From assembly GCF_900187885.1 (NCBI RefSeq), contig NZ_FYEK01000015.1, positions 1-40,377 of the forward strand: 40,377 bases of DNA, read 5' to 3'. Shown here one piece after another: positions 34,651 through 40,377 of this stretch. How positions within the stretch are numbered: the first letter of the stretch is position 1; each line of letters starts with the position of its first letter. Under the pieces are notes generated by a model, which saw only the letters and a list, made by a program, of their open reading frames with translations, did no database searches and was not told where the DNA came from. Origin of the DNA: Thermoflexus hugenholtzii JAD2 (lineage in GTDB: Bacteria > Chloroflexota > Anaerolineae > Thermoflexales > Thermoflexaceae). The translations under genes and the position numbers were made by a program.

Positions 34651-36861
34651 TCACCGCCCGGATCCGAACCACCACACCCTTCCATCGGTCCAGGCGGTGA
34701 CCCACTCTCGGCCTCCGGCATGCCGGAGCTGGCGCAGGCCGGAGACCGCCCCGGCGGCCCCACCGGCGGGCGATCCCCCGACCAGGAGCCCCCACGCCTG
34801 CCATCCTTGCGCGATGGCCAACCCGGTGCGCTCGTCGCCCCGATAGACCACCAGATCCACCCGGGGGACCTCTCCGTTCGGGCGGCGGCGGGCGATCAGG
34901 ATCCGCTGGCTTCCCATCCGGAGCAGCCATCCGTCCTCCCGGTTCTCCAGGATAAGGGAACCCATCTCGATCCGCAGGCCGGTCGGGGGCGGGGCGCCTT
35001 CCCCCAGGATCTGCCGGACTGGATAACGTTGTCGCAGCGCGCTGGGAAGAGCGGGCTTCGCGGAATCCTCGAGGATCAGGAGATCCAGATGGGGATCAAA
35101 GGGGCCCAACCAGCGCCCCAGCCCGGCCAGGGAGGCTTCGCGGATCCCCCACAGCCACAGCGCCCGATGGCCCTCCGGGCTTTCGACCAGAAGGAGATCC
35201 CCGCCCTCAAACAGCACCAGCTTCGCCCGATGGTCCGGGAGATAGGTGAAGGCGATGGCCCCCAGGGCGCCGATCCATCCCAGGGCGCGCAAGGCGGGCT
35301 GATGGGGCCGGAGGCGGAGGATCGCCTCCTGAAAGGAGAGGCCGTAGGCCCGCAGGAGGAGGGCGCTCAGGGCGCCGCCGTAGAACAGCAGCATCCCCTC
35401 CAGGTAGCCCGGGGCGACGCGAAGGGTGGCGAGAGGCCAGCGCGCCGTGAGGTCGGCGACGCGGATGGTCCAGGCCAGGGGCCACCAGGCCGCCCAGCCC
35501 AGCGGGGCGGCCAGCGGTCCGAGGGCCGCCGCGCCGAGGGCGGCGGCGATCCCCAGGGCCATCAGAAGAGGCTGCACGGGCAGGACCAGGAGGTTGGCCA
35601 GAGGGGCGATGAGGGAGAGCTCCCGGAAATGATAGAGCATCAGGGGGGCAGTGGCGATCTGGGCGGCCAGGGAGACCAGCAGGGCCTCGCGGACGGCCTC
35701 CACCAGGGCGCCGGCTTCGGGATCCCGCAGGAGCCGGGCCGTCCCTTCGCGGGCCCATCCCTCCAGGGGCGGGGCGAGGAAGAGCAGGCCCAGGGTGGCG
35801 GCGAAGCTCAGCTGGAAGCCCACATCGTCCAGGGCCAGAGGATCCCACAGGGTCATGGCGAAGGCGGAGAGGCTGAGGGCGTTGAGGGCGTCGTGGCTGC
35901 GGCCCAGCATCAGGGCGATCAGGGTGAGCGCCCCCATGAGGGCCGCCCGCACCACCGAGGCGGCGGCGCCGACGAAGAGGGTGTAGAGGGGGATCAGGAA
36001 GAGGGTCGCCCAGAGGGCAGCCCGCCGGCCCAGCAGCCGGGTGAAGAGGGCCAGGGCGAGGGCGGTGAGCAGCGTAATGTTGTAGCCGGAGATGGCGACG
36101 ATGTGGCTGAGGCCGGAGCGGGCGAAGGCCTGCTCCACCGGCCAGGGGATCCCGCTTTCATCCCCCAGGAGGATGCCGATGAGCAGCCCGGCCTCCGGGT
36201 CCGGCAGGAGCTCCCGCAGGCGATCCCGAAGGAAGCCCCGGGCGGCGTAGAGCCCGCGGAGCAGGGAGTTCCCCTCGCCGGCCCGCACCCGGGTCCACTC
36301 CCGGGCCCGCATCTGCCCGAGCACCCCGTGGCGGGCCAGGACCTCTCGCATGTCCACCTCCGGCCGGACCTCGGGGGGACGGATGCGGCCGGTCAGGCGG
36401 AGGCGATCCCCGTAGCGGGGACGGCCTTCCTCCAGGTCCACTTGCAGCAGGGCTGTGCCCCCTTCCGGCCGGAGGCGAAAGCGGGATCCGGCCCCGCGCC
36501 CGGCAGGGTCGTCCGCCACGATCCCTTCCACAGTGACCTCGGCGCCTTCGGCCATCGCCGCGGCGAGGTCGGGCGGCAGGGCCGGGGTGGGCTGCAGGGT
36601 CCCTCGGACCGCGCCGAGGAGGGCGATCAGACCGAGGAGAGGAAGGCGCCGGTTTGCGGTGCGGGGGACGCCGAACCCCAGCGCCGCCATGACCGGAAGG
36701 GTCCAGATCAGGAAAAACAACGTCCAGCGTGGGAAGAGATCCTCGCCGGACGGGAGGGTCCGGGCGAGGAGGAGCCCCGTCAGCCAGGCCAGGGTGGGCA
36801 GGAACAGGGGCGCCCCTCGTAAATCCGGCATCCGGGCGGTCCATCCCTGAGGAGCGATCAT
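34651..36861 (-). CDS. comEC: ComEC/Rec2-type DNA uptake channel protein with degenerate C-terminal domain
   Basis: 736 residues. Order: N-terminal membrane segments, a DUF4131-like OB region (about 60-200), then the competence domain with GLLIGILLGDESGIP and SGLSHIVAISGYNITLLTALAL, about ten membrane segments, and a soluble C-terminal part. ComEC carries single-stranded DNA across the inner membrane in transformation. The C-terminal part should be a metallo-beta-lactamase domain, but where HxHxDH is expected it reads DPHLDLLILEDSAKP and the DVGQGD opening is missing, so it is unlikely to be a nuclease. Start: ATG at 36861 with AAGGAGG close upstream; ATG at 36918 and 36831 are alternatives. 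No comEA or comF is in the window. Confidence 0.87.
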   Translation of the reverse strand: MIAPQGWTARMPDLRGAPLFLPTLAWLTGLLLARTLPSGEDLFPRWTLFFLIWTLPVMAALGFGVPRTANRRLPLLGLIALLGAVRGTLQPTPALPPDLAAAMAEGAEVTVEGIVADDPAGRGAGSRFRLRPEGGTALLQVDLEEGRPRYGDRLRLTGRIRPPEVRPEVDMREVLARHGVLGQMRAREWTRVRAGEGNSLLRGLYAARGFLRDRLRELLPDPEAGLLIGILLGDESGIPWPVEQAFARSGLSHIVAISGYNITLLTALALALFTRLLGRRAALWATLFLIPLYTLFVGAAASVVRAALMGALTLIALMLGRSHDALNALSLSAFAMTLWDPLALDDVGFQLSFAATLGLLFLAPPLEGWAREGTARLLRDPEAGALVEAVREALLVSLAAQIATAPLMLYHFRELSLIAPLANLLVLPVQPLLMALGIAAALGAAALGPLAAPLGWAAWWPLAWTIRVADLTARWPLATLRVAPGYLEGMLLFYGGALSALLLRAYGLSFQEAILRLRPHQPALRALGWIGALGAIAFTYLPDHRAKLVLFEGGDLLLVESPEGHRALWLWGIREASLAGLGRWLGPFDPHLDLLILEDSAKPALPSALRQRYPVRQILGEGAPPPTGLRIEMGSLILENREDGWLLRMGSQRILIARRRPNGEVPRVDLVVYRGDERTGLAIAQGWQAWGLLVGGSPAGGAAGAVSGLRQLRHAGGREWVTAWTDGRVWWFGSGR

Positions 36862-37024
36862 GATCCTCCTTGGACGCAGGTCAATCGTCAGGCCAGGGTT
36901 GTAAGGGATGTCGGCCATCTGAGGGCAGGGCTGGAAATGAGCGCGATGATCCTTTCCGGCCTCGCCCCTTCGCCTCTTCCCGTCCGATCCCGCTTTCCCT
37001 GGGTTGCTGCGGATGAGCTCCCGC

Positions 37025-38263
37025 TCACCAGGGGAAGGGAAGCGGGTAATCGGGCAGCCGGTATTGGGAGGGGATCAAGGTCTGCATCACCGGCTCGACC
37101 CAGCCTGCAATGTATCGATCGTTGAACCCGGCCGCCCGGACCCCGATGGGGTAACCGATGCCGTCCTTCAATCGGATCACCCAGAGGATCAGGACGGCTC
37201 CCTGAGCGTCCCCAGGGGATTCGAGGGGCCAAGCGTCAGCGGAAAGGCGGACCCGGGAGAGGGGATGCCAGATCCCCTGGGCGACCAGCATGAACCGGCC
37301 GGAGGGAGAACACCCCCACTCGGTTTCAATAGTGGGGCCCCGTTGGATGCCCTCCAGAAGGGGGGCCAGGGCAGGAGGCAGGACCCCTCGTTCGCTCATG
37401 GCCCGGGCGAGGGTCTGTTGGTCCAGCCACGTGGGGGCGTTGATCGGGGCCGGCGCGACTTGCCCGGAGCGCAGATCGACCCAGTAAAGCCCGCCGGGGA
37501 AAGCGGAGGGATCCGGCGGATCGCCGCGCTGGATCGCCAGGATCGCGTGCGGGGGGTTCGCCTGAAGATCCGCGCATCCTCGAACCTGGGCGTAAGGAAA
37601 GGAGGTCTGGAAGGGCTCCGGCAACGGCAGTCGGAAGGGCCGGGAACGCCAGCAGCCCTCGGAGGGACAATCCACAGTTTCCAGGCAGACCTCTCCCGCC
37701 CCTCCACAGGGAACCAGATACGCCGAGGCGGCCGAGGTTGCCTCTCGCACCTCACCGCCTCGAATGGAGATCCCTCTGCGAGAACCAAAGTAGACATCCA
37801 TCTCAAGATAGTCACGAAATTCGGCACATATTGGTCTCTGAGACTCATTTGAGTTCCATTGGAAATGACATAAAATTAGCAACTTTTTAGATATCAAGTC
37901 GGCAAACTTCCAGGAGACGGGGGGTGCGAGGTTGGGGGGCCATGGCCCGATCCAGCGCTGGCCGTTGGTTAACCAAGTCTCTCCGTCCAGCCAGGTTTGG
38001 CGCTCCAGGGCGGGTCGGAAGACCATCATCCAGTCTCCATCTGTCCGGAAGCCCTCGGGGAGGGGTTGCGGTGTCGGGATCGATGGCGCAGAAGGCTTGC
38101 CCCGGATCGACCCGGGAGGCGGCGTGGGAGGCTCCGGCGTTGGACGGGGCATCGTCGGCCGGGGCGCAGAAGTCGGGGTAAAAAGGGGGGACTTCGGTCC
38201 GATCCCGCAGGCTCCCAGCCATAGCCCGATGAGGATCCATCCCACTCGCAGCACGATGCGCAT
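37025..38263 (-). CDS. Secreted lipoprotein, paralog B
   Basis: 412 residues, not a family I recognise. Lipobox LGAC (Cys19), then a linker of Pro/Thr/Ser (about 26-68), then a folded domain. Shared with its neighbour: PLPEGFRTDGDWMMVFRP, TNGQRWIGPWP, RPFRLPLPEPFQ, GLYWVDLRSGQVAPAPINAPTW, and CSPSGRFMLV. Several Cys could form disulphides. Residues about 118-155 are encoded by an unusually AT-rich patch (37795-37910) and show little of the paralog's sequence. Start: ATG at 38263 with a near-perfect GGAGGTGAG. Third gene after the C39-like peptidase and paralog A, 23 bases behind A. Role unknown. Confidence 0.85.
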   Translation of the reverse strand: MRIVLRVGWILIGLWLGACGIGPKSPLFTPTSAPRPTMPRPTPEPPTPPPGSIRGKPSAPSIPTPQPLPEGFRTDGDWMMVFRPALERQTWLDGETWLTNGQRWIGPWPPNLAPPVSWKFADLISKKLLILCHFQWNSNESQRPICAEFRDYLEMDVYFGSRRGISIRGGEVREATSAASAYLVPCGGAGEVCLETVDCPSEGCWRSRPFRLPLPEPFQTSFPYAQVRGCADLQANPPHAILAIQRGDPPDPSAFPGGLYWVDLRSGQVAPAPINAPTWLDQQTLARAMSERGVLPPALAPLLEGIQRGPTIETEWGCSPSGRFMLVAQGIWHPLSRVRLSADAWPLESPGDAQGAVLILWVIRLKDGIGYPIGVRAAGFNDRYIAGWVEPVMQTLIPSQYRLPDYPLPFPW

Positions 38264-38286
38264 TTCTCACCTCCACACCCAATCCG

Positions 38287-39537
38287 TTAGGGGAGCTCCC
38301 AGGGAAGAGCATATTTGGGATCTTGATACACCAGCGGCTTCAAGCGGCTATCCCAGAAGCGAATCCACCGGGTCGTTGTATGGAAAAGCCGATCATCGTA
38401 GTTGGATATAGCAACGGGAACTCCCGATCCGTCTTCTATCCGAATCAGCCATTGTTGGTGATATACGCTAAAATATTCGTCCTTGTTTTTGCCAATTAAG
38501 ACCAACAAATATGTCAGTGCGAAGCGTCCGCTGGGAGAGCACTCGGCGAGATCGATGGCCATGCGGAGGGGTTTTTGGCCCAGGAGGGTCGGAGGGGGAT
38601 CCAAGAAGGGCAAGAAGGGGGTGGGGAGCGTGCCCTGGGCGACCATGGCCTGCGCCAGGGCCCGCCGGGCGGGGAGATCCGGCGCGTTGGTGGGGGCAGG
38701 GCGGACCTCGCCGGTCTCGAGGTTCACCCAGTAGATGGCCCCTGGGAAGGTGAGGGGTGCGTCCTCTTCCAGCCCTCCCACGCCAAGGAAAGGCCCCCCG
38801 AGACGTGAGATGAACAGAACGGCCCTTCGTCGATCGGGGCTCAAGCATCCTTGCACCGATGGCACCTGAGCCCCCGCTGCGATCCCCGCGGTCTGGATCT
38901 GTAAGCCGGGGGGCAAAGGGAGCCGGAAGGGGGAGGAGCGCTGGCCATCCGGAAGCGTGAGGCACAGCGCCCCATCGGAGCCACACTCGACCAGCTTCTC
39001 TCCATAGAACGAGACGTTCTCCTTAGGCAAATCTTCGGCCGGATGAAAGTCCAGCGCATCGGGAATGGGGAAGCAAACGGACACCCCGGCTTCGATACTG
39101 GGCGGTTCATGGCAGAAGAACCGCTGTCCTCCTCTCCAGGTCCACACGGGGGAAGGCCAGAAAGGCCCCTTCGCTTCGTCCGTAGGAAAGGGGCCGATCC
39201 AGCGTTCTCCGTTGGTCCACCAGACGGCCCCTCCCGTGGTCCACGGTTGCCCGGACTCCCACCGTTTCGGATCCACTGTGGGGTAGAACACTTGGAGCCA
39301 ATCCGGATCCGTGTGCAATTCCTCGGGGAGAGGGGGAGGAGTTGGTCCCCGTATGGCGGGGACGGGTGAAGGGGTCCAGAGAGGTGGCCGGGTCGATGGC
39401 CGCGGAGGGGCCGGGAGGGTAGCGGCCCCTGGGTGAGAAGTAGGAGATGCCGTCGGGCGCGGGCTTGGGGCTTCGACGGCACGGCTGCAGGCCATTAGGC
39501 TAACGATCAATCCGATCGCTGTGATCCAGCGCCTCAT
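38287..39537 (-). CDS. Secreted lipoprotein, paralog A
   Basis: 416 residues, same family as the gene that follows it. Lipobox LMAC (Cys17), a Pro/Thr/Ser linker (about 22-70), then PLPEELHTDPDWLQVFYPT, WTNGERWIGPFPT, SPFRLPLPPGLQ, GAIYWVNLETGEVRPAPTNAP and CSPSGRFALT. The YWVxLxxGxVxPAPxNAP block is the best conserved part. Start: ATG at 39537, overlapping the peptidase stop as ATGA with GGAGGAG nine bases upstream. Translational coupling suggests that peptidase and lipoproteins act together on the cell surface. Function unknown. Confidence 0.85.
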   Translation of the reverse strand: MRRWITAIGLIVSLMACSRAVEAPSPRPTASPTSHPGAATLPAPPRPSTRPPLWTPSPVPAIRGPTPPPLPEELHTDPDWLQVFYPTVDPKRWESGQPWTTGGAVWWTNGERWIGPFPTDEAKGPFWPSPVWTWRGGQRFFCHEPPSIEAGVSVCFPIPDALDFHPAEDLPKENVSFYGEKLVECGSDGALCLTLPDGQRSSPFRLPLPPGLQIQTAGIAAGAQVPSVQGCLSPDRRRAVLFISRLGGPFLGVGGLEEDAPLTFPGAIYWVNLETGEVRPAPTNAPDLPARRALAQAMVAQGTLPTPFLPFLDPPPTLLGQKPLRMAIDLAECSPSGRFALTYLLVLIGKNKDEYFSVYHQQWLIRIEDGSGVPVAISNYDDRLFHTTTRWIRFWDSRLKPLVYQDPKYALPWELP

Positions 39538-40377
39538 TGGGTTTTCTCCTCCTTGGATTCCGGGATGTTCGGTTCGCCCTCCAGGCGCACGATCCACCAC
39601 TCTGAGCCGCGACGGGCCTCTTGGTTGATTGAACGCCAGAACAGATCCCACCGATATCGCTCCTGACGGTTGTGGAAGGGGTTGTTGATGACCACGTAGC
39701 GCTCCCCTTCCCGCTCCTCCAGTCGGTCGATCACCACCCAGTGGGCGGTCTCGCCGGCCTGGGGGACCGCATGACCCGTGAGGATCCCTCCGTCGCCGGT
39801 GTGCTTCTTTTCGGTGAGGACGATGGCCGCCGCCGGCGTGCCATCCGTCCCCTGCCAGCCGTCTGTCCAGTGGGTGGTGTGGCTTTTGGCGGTGACCAGG
39901 GCGATCACGGTGGTTCGGGGACGGGTGATCTGGTCTCGGAGGGCTGCCCAGGCCGCTTCGGAAGAGGAGCCATCGAGGTCAACCTTTTGTCCCTCCACGC
40001 CGTAGGCCTTCTTGGCGGTTTCGAGCAGGTCTGCGGCGCTGGTGTAACGGGTCGCCTTACGCCCTCCGTTCGGCAGCTCCGCCACCTCAGGCGGAATCTG
40101 TCTCACCTGGATCAAGCGATCCGCCACGTCTTGGGCGGGGATGGGGCGGCCGGCCAGGCGGGAGAGGGCCATCGAGAGGGCCACCGGGCCGCAGGCGGCC
40201 GACCAGGGCAGATCCACGCCTTCCGCGCGGAAGCGGAGGACGAATTGATTGGGGAGGGGCGCTCCGGTGCTGTCCACCGCCAGGGGGGTGGTGGGCAAGG
40301 GCGGGGCGATCCAGCCTTCCTCGATCGCCTGGGCGGCCGCATAGAAGGCCTCCTCCAGGCGCTGGAGGGCCGTTTCG
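39534..40377 (-). CDS. C39-like papain-fold cysteine peptidase (partial, N-terminus beyond right edge)
   Basis: 280 residues are visible and the frame stays open to the window end, so the TTG at 40298 is not needed as a start. The core has SAACGPVALSMALSRLAGRP with the catalytic Cys (codon near 40191-40193), ETAHWVVIDRL with the His (codon near 39741-39743) and YVVINNPFHN with the downstream Asn/Asp strand, the order of C39/papain-like peptidases. A helical region EEAFYAAAQAIEEGW precedes it. It ends by overlapping the first lipoprotein gene by four bases. Peptidase or inactive binding protein cannot be decided without the N-terminus; the dyad residues look intact. Confidence 0.8.
   Translation of the reverse strand, partial: ETALQRLEEAFYAAAQAIEEGWIAPPLPTTPLAVDSTGAPLPNQFVLRFRAEGVDLPWSAACGPVALSMALSRLAGRPIPAQDVADRLIQVRQIPPEVAELPNGGRKATRYTSAADLLETAKKAYGVEGQKVDLDGSSSEAAWAALRDQITRPRTTVIALVTAKSHTTHWTDGWQGTDGTPAAAIVLTEKKHTGDGGILTGHAVPQAGETAHWVVIDRLEEREGERYVVINNPFHNRQERYRWDLFWRSINQEARRGSEWWIVRLEGEPNIPESKEEKTQ

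Noticed and set aside
40298-40298. TTG start for the C39-like peptidase
   Set aside because: The frame remains open to the window end with plausible helical protein sequence and no ribosome site precedes the TTG, so the gene is better treated as truncated by the window.

Overview
The window is very G+C-rich bacterial DNA with densely packed genes. I infer a member of the Chloroflexota, possibly a thermophile. The basis is a minCDE-rodA cluster, a UPF0182 membrane protein, a SsnA-type amidohydrolase, many small lipoproteins with proline-rich linkers and a dispersed GTAG-type REP family. No ribosomal marker is present, so this assignment is an inference. There are no tRNA or rRNA genes, transposase genes, prophage genes or CRISPR arrays that I can see. 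One structural RNA is clear: RNase P RNA at 17152-17567 (minus).

Left end, 1-5667 (minus strand): a four-gene operon read towards the left edge. It encodes two paralogous membrane-anchored SPFH/band-7-like proteins, a protein with a LexA/S24-type protease domain but no DNA-binding domain, and a NACHT NTPase whose C-terminus is a run of nearly identical HEAT repeats and is cut by the window edge. This is the best candidate for an undescribed system: membrane scaffolds, a regulatory protease and a STAND-type ATPase, a layout that resembles defence or stress-sensing modules.

From 5942 to 16825 lie mostly housekeeping genes: rbfA, nrnA (DHH) and mogA/moaB on plus; pfkA on minus; a MalK/UgpC-type ABC ATPase on plus; a small lipoprotein on minus; then a plus-strand operon trmB-xseB-divergent PAP2-cobalamin adenosyltransferase-nitroreductase; then an acyl-CoA synthetase and gap on minus. 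From 17152 to 22906 (minus) come rnpB, a large UPF0182 gene, and an operon HEPN-MNT-gatB. A TolB-like beta-propeller lipoprotein (plus) meets a divergent FtsH-like protease (minus). Upstream of that protease is the division and shape operon minC-minD-minE-rodA, read leftwards with 4-base overlaps at minD/minE and minE/rodA.

From 29732 to 34648 (plus) come an SsnA-type amidohydrolase, thrB, a one-pass membrane protein, a YdjM-like membrane hydrolase and a methyltransferase with a C-terminal zinc ribbon. From 34651 to the right edge (minus) come comEC with a degenerate C-terminal domain, two paralogous secreted lipoproteins and a C39-like cysteine peptidase cut by the window edge.

Three intergenic stretches (20443-20610, 29425-29701, 32760-33170) hold about 18 copies of a REP-like palindrome in head-to-head pairs. 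An extended -10 promoter of the form TGCTANAATG recurs in front of several genes.
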